A stretch of DNA of 64,000 nucleotides, from assembly GCA_049841155.1 (NCBI GenBank), contig JASGHI010000001.1, forward strand, positions 62,001 to 126,000. Direction: 5' to 3'. Made by a program: the position numbers and the translations under genes. Position 1 is the first letter of the stretch. Each line of letters starts with the position of its first letter. This document shows positions 27,330 to 35,751 of this stretch, one piece after another. The notes below the pieces were generated by a model. That model was given only the letters and a program-made list of their open reading frames with translations, was not told the DNA's origin and did no database searches. This DNA comes from ZC4RG30 sp049841155. GTDB taxonomy: Bacteria; Pseudomonadota; Gammaproteobacteria; Steroidobacterales; Steroidobacteraceae.

Positions 27330-28751
27330 TTACCTTGTCAAGACGGCAATATTGCGTGCGGCCGGCCGCCGCACGCCGTCGGTGGCCGCGAAATGCACGG
27401 AAAACTGCGTATAACGCTGTAGCTTGGTGGCGACAGAAATATTGCCGCCCTGGCGCCGCAGCGATTCGCGCAGCAGCGCCATGCTGTGTCCCGAGCCTGC
27501 CTGGCCGTCCGAAGGGGCGCAGGAAAGCCCGGGCGTGAAGATCAGCCCCACCAGATCGCGGGGCTCCAGCGTTTCTCCGTCCTGCGCAAACCCGCAGGCG
27601 ATGGCGGCGTTGCGGATGCGCTCGAGGTCGAAGCCGCGGCCATCGTCGTGAACCGTCATTTCAAGCCCGGCTGCACCGCGGTCGCGGAAGGTGATGGTGA
27701 TCGTGCCGGCAGCGGGCTTGTCGGCCTTGATGCGCTCCTGGGGCGTTTCGATGCCGTGCCGGACGGCGTTGTCGATCAGGTCTTCCAGTATCGCGTCGAT
27801 CTTGCGGTGATAGCGCTCGGGAACCAGCGCGGCGCCTTTCATGCGCAGGCGCACGAGCACGCCCAGTTCGGTGGCCATCCTCGACAGCTGGTCACCGGCG
27901 CGCTGTTCGCAGACTTCATGCCAGGCCGGGGCTTCGCGCACGGCGGCGCGCGGCGCGGGCGCCGCCGGCACGACGCGTTGCTCCTCGAGCGCGGCGATCG
28001 CGCTGATGGCGCCGGACAATGCGTCGATGTGCAGCGCCAGCGGCAGCATGTCGTCGCCACTGGTCGCCTCGCGGGCGAGCAGCGCATCCAGCGCCGTCAC
28101 CATCTGTTGTGCGGGCTGTTCCACCTGTTGCAGCGCGAGCCGGGCCGCGGCCGCACCCAGACTGTCGGCTTCATTGCGCAGATGCCGGAGCTTGGTACGC
28201 GCCGCCTCCTGGGTGCGGGCCGGCTGCCGCAGCGTGGTGCGGATGAATCCCACCGCGCTGCCGGCGTTGTGCAGGAACTGGCGTAGTGTGGCCGGATCGC
28301 TGCGCAGCACCGCCAGCGTCAATGCCTCCGCGGCCCGGGCCTCGGCCACTGCGGCGGTGAGAGTGTGCAGCGCAGTGCGGTCGGCAATGAGCAGCAGCGA
28401 CGCAGCCGGCGGCTCGCCGGACAGGCGCACCAAAGTGAGATCGAACCAGCGTGGAGGCATCAGGCGCGAGGGGCGCGCCGGTATGCCTTCGCAGGTCACC
28501 GATGCGGAGGAGGGCGGGTCGCCGCCCGCGCTGAAATCCTGCAGCAGCCGCGCAGTCTGGGTCTCGCTGAACAGCTCCTGCAGCAGTGCAGCCAGCGGCG
28601 TGTCGGTCACCGGCAGGCTGCTGCTCGCGGGCAGCCAGTCCTGGTACAGCGCTGCGTTGGAGATCTGCAGCAGCCGGTGAGCATCATCCAGCCGCAGCGT
28701 CACCGCACTGGCGGCGCGCAGCAGCAGATCGGTGAAGGGGCAATCGTCCAT
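27330..28751 (-). CDS. CheA-like HATPase sensor/transmitter protein
   Basis: A 473-residue soluble protein. Residues about 1-130 may be a PAS-like sensor; 130-250 is an Ala/Leu/Arg-rich helical region resembling an Hpt or dimerisation segment, but I see no canonical phosphohistidine motif. Residues ~320-460 form a GHKL ATPase domain: N box LIDNAVRHGIETPQERI, G1 box DDGRGFDL, and GHSMALLRESLRRQGG. The HGIE N-box context and GL.F.PG sequence are those of CheA-type kinases. The ATG overlaps the stop of the upstream receiver-kinase gene (TGATG). Whether it autophosphorylates is unknown. Confidence 0.8.
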   Translation of the reverse strand: MDDCPFTDLLLRAASAVTLRLDDAHRLLQISNAALYQDWLPASSSLPVTDTPLAALLQELFSETQTARLLQDFSAGGDPPSSASVTCEGIPARPSRLMPPRWFDLTLVRLSGEPPAASLLLIADRTALHTLTAAVAEARAAEALTLAVLRSDPATLRQFLHNAGSAVGFIRTTLRQPARTQEAARTKLRHLRNEADSLGAAAARLALQQVEQPAQQMVTALDALLAREATSGDDMLPLALHIDALSGAISAIAALEEQRVVPAAPAPRAAVREAPAWHEVCEQRAGDQLSRMATELGVLVRLRMKGAALVPERYHRKIDAILEDLIDNAVRHGIETPQERIKADKPAAGTITITFRDRGAAGLEMTVHDDGRGFDLERIRNAAIACGFAQDGETLEPRDLVGLIFTPGLSCAPSDGQAGSGHSMALLRESLRRQGGNISVATKLQRYTQFSVHFAATDGVRRPAARNIAVLTR

Positions 28752-29989
28752 CAGGCGGCGAGCTGCTCGAGGCTCGCGAGCAGCGAATCAGCGCAAGACA
28801 TGCGGTCTGCGGGCGACTTTGCCATCAGTCCGTCGAGCAGCGTCTGGTAGCGGGACAGTTCGGCGGGCAGCGTCGGCACCGGCGCATTGACGTGCTGCTG
28901 CAGCACCTCCACCGCCGTCGCGCCCACATAGGGCTTGGACCCCGTGAGCATCTCGTAGAGGATGACGCCGAGGCTGTAGAGGTCGCTGCGGATGTCCAGT
29001 TCCTGGCCCTGGGCCTGTTCGGGACTCATGTAGTAGGGTGAGCCGCGCAACACGCCCACTGCGGTGCTGTGTGTCCCTGCGGTGAGGCTCTTGGCGAGGC
29101 CGAAGTCGATCAGCACCACCTGCCCGTCCTCGCGCAGCATGATGTTGGGTGGCTTGAGGTCGCGATGCAGGATGCCGGCCTGGTGCACCACCGACAGCGC
29201 AGCCGCGATGCGCCGCAGGTAGTCGATGCTCTGCGCGCTGGATATGGGGTTCTGCAGGCGCGCCTTGAGGTCGCCGCAGGGAAAATATTCCATCGCGATG
29301 AACTCGCGGCCGTCGGTGACGCCATAGTCGTAGATGTCGACGATGGACGGGTGGCGCAGCGCCCCGATGGCTTCGTACTCATGCGCGAACTGGGGCTCCT
29401 CGCCCTCGATCACGCTGCTAACCTTCAGTGCCACATTGCGGCCAAGCGCGGCACTGCGTGCAAGGAACACATTGGCGCGGCTGGATTCGGCCAGCACTTC
29501 GAGCAGCGTGTAGCGCGGTATGAGGTCGCGCGGCACGTCCATCGGTGGTGGTGCGGGCGGGGCTTCGGCCGGTGACATGCGCAGGCGGCCCACTTCCTCG
29601 GCCGCCAGTTCCAGGCTCGAGCGCAGCAGCTCGGGAGTGAGCGCGCGCCGCGGCAGGTAGTCGGTGGCTCCGAGCCGCAGTGCCTGCACGGCTGCAAGTT
29701 CGTCGCCATTCTCGGCAATGATGATCTGCGGCGGCAGGTCGGGAAACTCCCGCAGGCGGGCAAACCAGTCGAGGCCATGCTCCGAAGCCGCGGCATCCGG
29801 GCCCAGGTGCAGCAGCAGCGCAACCAGATCGATGTCCGCCGTGCCCGTCAGCGCCAGCCGGCGTTCGAAGTCCGCGCTGGATTCGTAGCTGACGCTGACA
29901 TCATCGCGCAGCGCCTCGATGTGGTGCCGCAGCCAGAGGCCGAAGCGCTGATCATCGGCGACGATGAGTGTTCTGATTATCCCGGCCAC
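28751..29989 (-). CDS. Receiver-like domain / Ser-Thr protein kinase fusion
   Basis: A 412-residue protein: an N-terminal receiver-like domain (about 5-125, with VADDQ and DIDLVALLLHL where the phosphoacceptor aspartate would lie) joined to a Hanks-type protein kinase (about 155-410). Kinase motifs are the lysine in NVALKVSS, the catalytic loop HRDLKPPN near residue 275, IDFGLAKS, and the APE-like SPYYMSPEQ. No transmembrane helix follows the kinase, unlike PknB-type receptors, so it is cytosolic. It is coupled by TGATG overlap to the HATPase gene downstream and follows the TonB-C protein by 15 bases. A two-component/eukaryotic-type hybrid. Confidence 0.9.
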   Translation of the reverse strand: MAGIIRTLIVADDQRFGLWLRHHIEALRDDVSVSYESSADFERRLALTGTADIDLVALLLHLGPDAAASEHGLDWFARLREFPDLPPQIIIAENGDELAAVQALRLGATDYLPRRALTPELLRSSLELAAEEVGRLRMSPAEAPPAPPPMDVPRDLIPRYTLLEVLAESSRANVFLARSAALGRNVALKVSSVIEGEEPQFAHEYEAIGALRHPSIVDIYDYGVTDGREFIAMEYFPCGDLKARLQNPISSAQSIDYLRRIAAALSVVHQAGILHRDLKPPNIMLREDGQVVLIDFGLAKSLTAGTHSTAVGVLRGSPYYMSPEQAQGQELDIRSDLYSLGVILYEMLTGSKPYVGATAVEVLQQHVNAPVPTLPAELSRYQTLLDGLMAKSPADRMSCADSLLASLEQLAA

Positions 29990-30004
29990 GTATTCAAAAA
30001 CCGG

Positions 30005-31744
30005 CTACCGGTCGCTGGCCGTGAACCGTATGCGCTGCTGGGCCCGCTGCGGCACGGCCACTCCGCCGCGCATCACCGGGGCATAGCGCCAGCGCCGCAC
30101 CGCCGCGATCGCTGCGGCGTTGAAGACGTCGGCGGGTTCGGCATCGAGCACGCGGATGTCCTGAACGCGCCCTTCGGTGTTGACGGTGAATTCCAGTTCC
30201 ACCCAGCCGGAGATCAGGCGTTGCAGCGCGTAACGCGGATATTCGGGCTCCACGGCCGAGATTCTCTGCAGCGTGCCGGCTGCAACCACCGCGCTGTCCG
30301 CTGATGGCTCGGCTGCCGGCGGGGCCACGGGCGGAGGTGCAGACTGAGCTGGCGGGCTCGGGGCTGCCAGAGCGGGCGCGGCAGCCGGCGGGCTGGCCGG
30401 CACGGCTGCAGGCGCAGTTGCGGCGGGCTGTGCGTTCAGCTGATCGAGGCGCCGCCGCAGCGGATCCAGGCCCGGTGCTCCACTGTTGATGGTTGCGGCC
30501 GCGTCGATGTAACTGCGGGCCGCCGGGCCGCGCGCCGCGACCAGCTCGGCGTCGGCGGCATTGAGCAAAGCTGCGAGCAGCGCATCGCGTGCATTGCGCA
30601 CGGCGGCATCGCCTGGACCGACGCTCTCGGCAGCGCGGAAATGCACCAGCGCGTTGTCGCGCGCCGGCTCTATCAATGCGCCGCGCTGCAGGCTCTCGTC
30701 CATCAATGCCAGGCTGTCACGGATCTGCTGCTGGCGCGCTTCGAACGCGGCGCGCTGTGAGGCACTGGCGTTGATGCGCGCGCTTTCCTTGTCGATCTGC
30801 GACTTCAGGAACGCCAGACGGGAGTTCTCCGGCGCCAGCAGGCGCAGCGTTTCGGCGGCACCCGCGGCCTCGTCGATGCGTTCTGCCACCAGCGCCTGCT
30901 CGGCGCTGCGCAGGCCCATTTCGATGCTGCGGTCGAAGCCGCTTCGGGCACGCTCGTTCTGTGGATCGAGCTTCAGTGCATCGCGGTACAGTTCGGCGGC
31001 ACTGCTGCCGTCGGCGGCGGCGTAACGTCCCGCCGCAAAGGCCTGGTCGGCATTGCGCAGGGCGGCCGCAGCCGGGGAATCCTTCTGGGCAGCCGCGGAG
31101 GGTGCAGCGGTGCCGGACTTCGGCGCCGTGGAATCCGGCCACAGCAGCCAGATGCCGCCGGCGACGGCCACCGCAATGCCCGCCAGGATCAGCGGCAGCT
31201 TGCGGGAAGCGAACGGTTCGTCGATGGGCCTGTCGGGACGCGGCCTGGGAACGATCTCGGGATCGGGCAATGTCTCGATGGTCTGGGTGACGGTGACACG
31301 CTGCGGATCGGCAGGGCGGCTCGCCGCATCCACCATGAGTTTGAGCCGCTGCGCCGAGGCCGGCTTGTGCACGAACCGGTACACGCGTCCGCTGGCGATG
31401 CGGGTGGCCAGCAGGTTCTGCTCGGCGCTGTGCCCGGCCGCGAGCACCCGCAATGTCGGGAACTGGGTGGTCAGCGCATCGACGAACTCTGCCAGCGGCG
31501 TGGTGGCAGCTTCGGCGTCGATGAGCGCGGTGCTTCCGATGTTGTCGAGCAGTTCTTCCGACAGGGAGCCGGCATCGGATACGACGCAGACATCGAGGCC
31601 GCTGGCCGTGAGTTCCTCCAGCGAGCGGATCAGTGCATCGTCGCGCGTCAGGGCGACCAGCCGGCGCACCGGCGTCGGACTTTTTCCGCGCAGATCCTGG
31701 GCCACGGAGGCTTCCTCGCCAAGAAAACTCGGATAGGTGTTCAC
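30005..31744 (-). CDS. Receiver-like / TPR / TonB C-terminal domain protein
   Basis: A 579-residue protein with an unusual order. Residues ~25-145 look like a response-regulator receiver fold (VALTRDDALIRSLEEL, STALIDAEAAT, YRFVHKPAS). One transmembrane helix follows at about 183-203, then an Ala-rich TPR-like helical region (~225-400), a Pro/Ala-rich linker, and a TonB C-terminal domain (~490-575; EPEYPRYALQRLISGWVELEF, RRWRYAPVMRGG). The receiver side would face the cytoplasm and TonB-C the periplasm. It heads the minus-strand signalling locus. TonB without ExbB/ExbD nearby suggests a structural or signalling, not energy-transducing, role. Confidence 0.85.
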   Translation of the reverse strand: MNTYPSFLGEEASVAQDLRGKSPTPVRRLVALTRDDALIRSLEELTASGLDVCVVSDAGSLSEELLDNIGSTALIDAEAATTPLAEFVDALTTQFPTLRVLAAGHSAEQNLLATRIASGRVYRFVHKPASAQRLKLMVDAASRPADPQRVTVTQTIETLPDPEIVPRPRPDRPIDEPFASRKLPLILAGIAVAVAGGIWLLWPDSTAPKSGTAAPSAAAQKDSPAAAALRNADQAFAAGRYAAADGSSAAELYRDALKLDPQNERARSGFDRSIEMGLRSAEQALVAERIDEAAGAAETLRLLAPENSRLAFLKSQIDKESARINASASQRAAFEARQQQIRDSLALMDESLQRGALIEPARDNALVHFRAAESVGPGDAAVRNARDALLAALLNAADAELVAARGPAARSYIDAAATINSGAPGLDPLRRRLDQLNAQPAATAPAAVPASPPAAAPALAAPSPPAQSAPPPVAPPAAEPSADSAVVAAGTLQRISAVEPEYPRYALQRLISGWVELEFTVNTEGRVQDIRVLDAEPADVFNAAAIAAVRRWRYAPVMRGGVAVPQRAQQRIRFTASDR

Positions 31745-31905
31745 TGCGATGCGCTCCCGCCACCCTCAACCCCGGGGCCGCGAGAGGCCCCTCCTTGTCA
31801 GAGGGACTTTACGGGCTTGCCCGCGCGGTACAACCTGTATAGCGGGGACGCTGCCCAATCTGTGAAGCACGTCGCCCGGCCGATTTTACATCTGAGGACT
31901 GGGTC

Positions 31906-32859
31906 ATGAGGCTTGTGTTCCCGTTGCGCGCCGTATTGCGATGCGGCATTGCTCTGCTGGGCGCCTGGCTGGCGCTGCCGGCGGCGGCGGATGTTTCGGC
32001 CAGCCAGCGCCGCGCCGGCGAGGAATATCTGGCTGCCGTGGCGGCGGGCGACACGCAGGCGATGGCCCTTGCCATCCACGAGCAGGAGCTGGAACTGCTG
32101 CGCAGCCGGCTGCTCGACGAGATGCGGCTGGAGGCGGACCGCAACGGCAATCTGGTCCGCAGCCGGCTGTTCGGCGCCGGCATGCCGCTGGCGCAGATCG
32201 AGCGGCTCACTCCGCAGAATTTCTTCGTGCAACTGGCTGCGCGCCTGCGCTTCGGCGCGCGTCCCTTCGAGCGCATCGACTGGCTGGACGCAGTGAAGGA
32301 CGAGGGCGGTGCGGTGCAGCTGGTCGGACGCGCGCGGCCCCCGAAGGAGCAGGGCAGCATCCGCGTGCCGGTACTGGTCACGCTGGTGCCCTGGGGCAAG
32401 GACTGGAAGGCGGCGCTGCCGCTGGAGCTGCAGGCGCAGATCGATGATCTGCGCACCGGCCGCCGGTCAGCTGCCGCGGCGGCGCCGGCGGCCTCTGCCG
32501 CGCCCGATCCATCCGCGCGCGCGGAGGCGCCAGCCTCGCCGCAGGCCATCCTCGACCTGTTCAAGGCCGCCGAGGAGAATCTCGGTGCCAGGCGCTGCGA
32601 GGAGTACTACCAGCGCCAGATGAGCCCGAATTTCCGCCGCACCACCGCGGCCAAGGCGTTGCGCGCGCTCATTGCTAGCTGCGAGAGCCGCACGGAGACG
32701 CGCGAGTCGCTGCTCACGGCGCTGCAGTTTGCGCGCGAGACGGCACCACGCTTCGAATATGCCGGCACCCGTGCGGTCTACGACCTGCGCGGCAAGGGCC
32801 TGCCCTTCCCGCAGCTCGTGGTCGAACTGGTCGACAAGCGCTGGTACATCGCCGAGTAG
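31906..32859 (+). CDS. Exported protein of unknown function
   Basis: A 317-residue protein with a signal peptide (about 1-28, cleavage after LPAAA). The mature part has two helical-plus-beta regions of similar flavour separated by an Ala/Pro-rich linker near residues 185-210: the first ends in a VPVLVTLVPWGKDWKAALP strand pair, the second in PFPQLVVELVDKRWYIAE. Such WYIAE/DWK endings recall NTF2/DUF4440-like folds, but I do not assign a family. It is convergent with gspB. The 31745-31905 gap upstream shows no confident promoter. Confidence 0.7.
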   Translation: MRLVFPLRAVLRCGIALLGAWLALPAAADVSASQRRAGEEYLAAVAAGDTQAMALAIHEQELELLRSRLLDEMRLEADRNGNLVRSRLFGAGMPLAQIERLTPQNFFVQLAARLRFGARPFERIDWLDAVKDEGGAVQLVGRARPPKEQGSIRVPVLVTLVPWGKDWKAALPLELQAQIDDLRTGRRSAAAAAPAASAAPDPSARAEAPASPQAILDLFKAAEENLGARRCEEYYQRQMSPNFRRTTAAKALRALIASCESRTETRESLLTALQFARETAPRFEYAGTRAVYDLRGKGLPFPQLVVELVDKRWYIAE

Positions 32860-32876
32860 CCGGCCGACGCCGGGAG

Positions 32877-33557
32877 CTACTCGCCGGCTTCGAGCCGGAA
32901 GCGCTGGCCGCGCCACGAGAGCACTACGCCGGTTGGCGTCACGCGCTCCAGCAGCAGGCCGTCGGCGGTGCTGTCGCCTTCGCGCAGGCGCTGCGAGTTC
33001 AGCAGCACATAGCGGCTTGCGGCGCTGGCGTCATAGACATGCAGCGCCAGCCGCATCTCCGGCAGCGCGACACCGGTCAGGCGCAGGTCCGTGGCGCTGG
33101 GCAGCAGCGCGTAATCCTCGCGCGCCGCGGCAGGCTCCGGCACAGCCGCCGCCGGCGGGGGGCGCGGCGCGGCGGCCATGGCCTGCGGCCGGGGAGCGAC
33201 CGGTTCCGGCACCAGCGCCGGGGGCGGCAGCACGTTGACGGGCGCGGGCGATTCGGGCTGCGGCGCCACGCCGGGCGGCGCTGCGGCGGAAGGGGCCGCG
33301 GGCGCAATGGGGACCGGGGCCTGTGGGACAGCGGCGGCAGTGGGTGCAACCGGTGCATCTGAGGGTGTCCGCGCCGCGCCGCGCAGCAGCACGACCGCGA
33401 GCACGGCGAGATTGGCGAGCAGGATCACGGTCGGGGCGATGACCCACAGCGGCAGGCGCCGCCGCGGCGGCAAGATGCGCATGTTGATCAATGCCGGGCC
33501 GGACTGGCGGTTGCGCTCGGCCTCGGACTTCTTCAGTGCGTCGAGGATGAAGGACAT
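32877..33557 (-). CDS. gspB: General secretion pathway protein B (GspB/ExeB-like)
   Basis: A 226-residue protein starting with the diagnostic MSFILDALKKSEAERNRQ of GspB. One transmembrane helix (~37-58), a long Pro/Ala linker (~65-145) and a C-terminal GspB domain (LRLTGVALPEMRLALHVYD, LREGDSTADG) place it in the inner membrane with its domain in the periplasm. GspA and GspB help insert or assemble the type II secretion secretin through peptidoglycan. It directly follows gspA (TGA-ATG adjacent). The rest of the gsp genes are not in the window. Confidence 0.9.
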   Translation of the reverse strand: MSFILDALKKSEAERNRQSGPALINMRILPPRRRLPLWVIAPTVILLANLAVLAVVLLRGAARTPSDAPVAPTAAAVPQAPVPIAPAAPSAAAPPGVAPQPESPAPVNVLPPPALVPEPVAPRPQAMAAAPRPPPAAAVPEPAAAREDYALLPSATDLRLTGVALPEMRLALHVYDASAASRYVLLNSQRLREGDSTADGLLLERVTPTGVVLSWRGQRFRLEAGE

Positions 33558-35195
33558 TCAGGTCCCCGCAACCGGCGTGAGCTGCGGCGTGCCGGCCTGG
33601 GCCAGCACGCCGTCGAGCAGGGCCTGCGTCTGGCTGCCGGCGATGCCATCGACGGCGAGGTCGTGCTGGCGCTGGAACTGCTGCACCAGTGTCTCCAGCG
33701 AGGCATCGAAGAAGTCGCTGCCCGGGCCATCCACCGACAGCCCGGCCCAGCGCCGCAGGCGTTCGCGCAATTGCCTCACGGGTTCGCCGCGCATGCCCAT
33801 CGACAGATTGCGCGTGTCCAGCTGCGGCGGCTTCCACAGCAGCACGAAGTCGCCGCCCCAGTGCTGCAGCAGCTGCGGCAGAGGAAACTCGCGCGCATCG
33901 TTGCCGAGCAGCAATTGCACGCGGTCGGTGTCGACGGCCGTGAGCACGGCGTGCAGTGGACCGCCCACTGCCCGGTCCAGCGGCAGGATGGCGGGACGGT
34001 TGAAGAGGCGCAGACGCTCGAGCCCGCCCCGCTGCGGGAGGCACTCCAGTCCCTGGCGCAGCGCCTGCGCACAGGCTTCCTCGGTGCCCGCGACGTAACG
34101 TGCCGACCAGCGGGCGAAGAGCTGTTGCCAGGCGCCATCGATGTCGTCCGCGTGCGGCGCCGCGAGCAGTGAACCCAGGTCTGCCGAAGCTGCCGGTACG
34201 GGCGCGGCAGGCGGTGCCGTTTCTTGCGCCGCTGCGGGTGCCGCGCTGCGTGGCGCGGTGATGGCCGGAGCCGGCGCCGCACGCTGGGTGCGCGCATACA
34301 GCGCCCACCCGGTGAGCAGGGCACCGGCGACGACGAAGACGGTGCCGGCGCCCAGCGCCCACGGCAGCCAGCGGGCGAACAGGCGCCGGTCGAAGACTTC
34401 GCCCGCCGCCTTGCGCACCATGGACGCCGAAACCTGGTGGCGGTCCTCGGAATAGCCGCCCAGCAGCGCGCGGTCGCCGATGATGTTCAGCAGCCGCGGC
34501 ACGCCGCCGCTGGCGCGGTGCAGCTCGCGCAGCGCGCCGGGAGTGAACAGGTCTGAGGTGGCGCCGGCGATGCGCAGCCGGTGCTTTACGTACGCGGCGG
34601 ATTCCTTCTGCGTCAGCGGCTCGAGGTGGTAGCGCCCGGTGATGCGCTGTGCGAGCTGGCGCAGGTCGTTGCGCGCGAGCACCTCGCGCAGTTCCGGCTG
34701 GCCGATCAGGATGATCTGCAGCAGCTTCTGGGTCTCGGTCTCCAGGTTGGTGAGCAGGCGCACCTGCTCGAGCAGCTCGGGCGGCAGGTTCTGCGCCTCG
34801 TCCACCACCAGCACCACCCGCCTGCCCGAGGCATGTGCGCGCAGCAGATAGCGGTTGAGGATGTCCACCAGCTCCTTCACGCTGCCGATGGCATCGTCGG
34901 GCACCAGGATGCCCAGCTCCTCGCAGATGGTGAGCAGGAACTCGGTGGCGTTCATCCTCGGGTTGAGGATGAGCGCGATCTCGGCATTTTCAGGCTGCTT
35001 CGAGAGCAGCGAGCGGATGATGGTGGTCTTGCCGGTGCCCACTTCGCCGGTGAGCTGGATGAAGCCCCCCGCCTCGGTGATGCCGTAGACCAGGTGCGCC
35101 AGCGCTTCGGCGTGCTGCCCGCCCAGGAACAGATAGCGCGGGTCGGGCGTGATCGCGAAGGGCTTCTCCGCCAGGCCGTAGAACGTGAGATACAT
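33558..35195 (-). CDS. gspA: GspA/ExeA-like AAA ATPase with peptidoglycan-binding domain
   Basis: A 545-residue protein. The N-terminal AAA/ExeA ATPase (1-270) begins MYLTFYGLAEKPFAITPDP and has Walker A GEVGTGKTT (50-58) and Walker B VVLVVDEAQN. A transmembrane helix (~277-300) and an Ala/Pro linker lead to periplasmic domains. The last, at ~455-535, is a PG_binding_1 domain (LRERLRRWAG, DASLETLVQQFQRQHDLAVDGIAG). This is the full ExeA architecture. GspA hydrolyses ATP and binds murein to open a path for the type II secretin. It is translated with gspB. Confidence 0.93.
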   Translation of the reverse strand: MYLTFYGLAEKPFAITPDPRYLFLGGQHAEALAHLVYGITEAGGFIQLTGEVGTGKTTIIRSLLSKQPENAEIALILNPRMNATEFLLTICEELGILVPDDAIGSVKELVDILNRYLLRAHASGRRVVLVVDEAQNLPPELLEQVRLLTNLETETQKLLQIILIGQPELREVLARNDLRQLAQRITGRYHLEPLTQKESAAYVKHRLRIAGATSDLFTPGALRELHRASGGVPRLLNIIGDRALLGGYSEDRHQVSASMVRKAAGEVFDRRLFARWLPWALGAGTVFVVAGALLTGWALYARTQRAAPAPAITAPRSAAPAAAQETAPPAAPVPAASADLGSLLAAPHADDIDGAWQQLFARWSARYVAGTEEACAQALRQGLECLPQRGGLERLRLFNRPAILPLDRAVGGPLHAVLTAVDTDRVQLLLGNDAREFPLPQLLQHWGGDFVLLWKPPQLDTRNLSMGMRGEPVRQLRERLRRWAGLSVDGPGSDFFDASLETLVQQFQRQHDLAVDGIAGSQTQALLDGVLAQAGTPQLTPVAGT

Positions 35196-35225
35196 GCGCG
35201 CGGCCTGGCCGGAGAGCCTCCGGGC

Positions 35226-35738
35226 CTACTTGACGGTTATGGTGATCTTCGGCGACGCCACCACCGGATCGAAGGGAATGTGCAGGTAGTCGCCGAGCAC
35301 CAGCTGCAGGGTGTGCGTGCCGGGAGTGAGCGGCACCGAAGCCTGCGTCTGCCCCTTGCCGAAGTGCACGTGGTGGTCGTCGGTGGGCACGGGCAGCGAC
35401 AGGTCGGCGGGCAGGTCCGTGTCGATCAGCAGGTGGTGGTGACCTGCGTGCTCGAACTGCACGCCCGCGGGCGCCACGCCCATGCCGGAGAGACCGAACA
35501 GCACGGTGACCGGGCTGGTGACCGTTTCGCCGTCCTTGGGGCTGATGATGTACAGCTCGGCGCCCGCTGGCGCCGGCGTGCGGGTCGGCGCAGCGGCCGG
35601 CACGGCCGCATGCGCGGCGTCGGTGTGGGCGGCGGCATCGGCCGTGGCGTCGGCGGGGGGAGCCGTTTCCGGCGCCTTCGCGCAGGCGGTGAGCAGTGCG
35701 AGCGTTGCGGCCATTGCCGCCGTTGTTCTGAGAACCAT
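35226..35738 (-). CDS. DUF4399 domain lipoprotein
   Basis: A 170-residue lipoprotein with lipobox LLTAC near residue 19, an Ala/Thr/Pro-rich spacer (to about 60), and a DUF4399 domain. The domain shows ELYIISPKDGETVTSPVTVLFGL, HHHLLID, HHVHFGKGQTQ and GTHTLQLVLGD, a beta-sandwich with many histidines. Function is unknown; the histidine pattern might bind metal, an inference only. AGGAG precedes the ATG at 35738. The gene lies 13 bases after fadE and may share its transcript. Confidence 0.85.
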   Translation of the reverse strand: MVLRTTAAMAATLALLTACAKAPETAPPADATADAAAHTDAAHAAVPAAAPTRTPAPAGAELYIISPKDGETVTSPVTVLFGLSGMGVAPAGVQFEHAGHHHLLIDTDLPADLSLPVPTDDHHVHFGKGQTQASVPLTPGTHTLQLVLGDYLHIPFDPVVASPKITITVK

Positions 35739-35751
35739 CCGGATACTCCTG

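Noticed and set aside
31745..31905. A -35/-10 pair (TTGCCC, TATAGC) upstream of the 31906 gene
   Set aside because: The spacing is only about 15 bases and the -35 match is poor, so it is not listed as a promoter.
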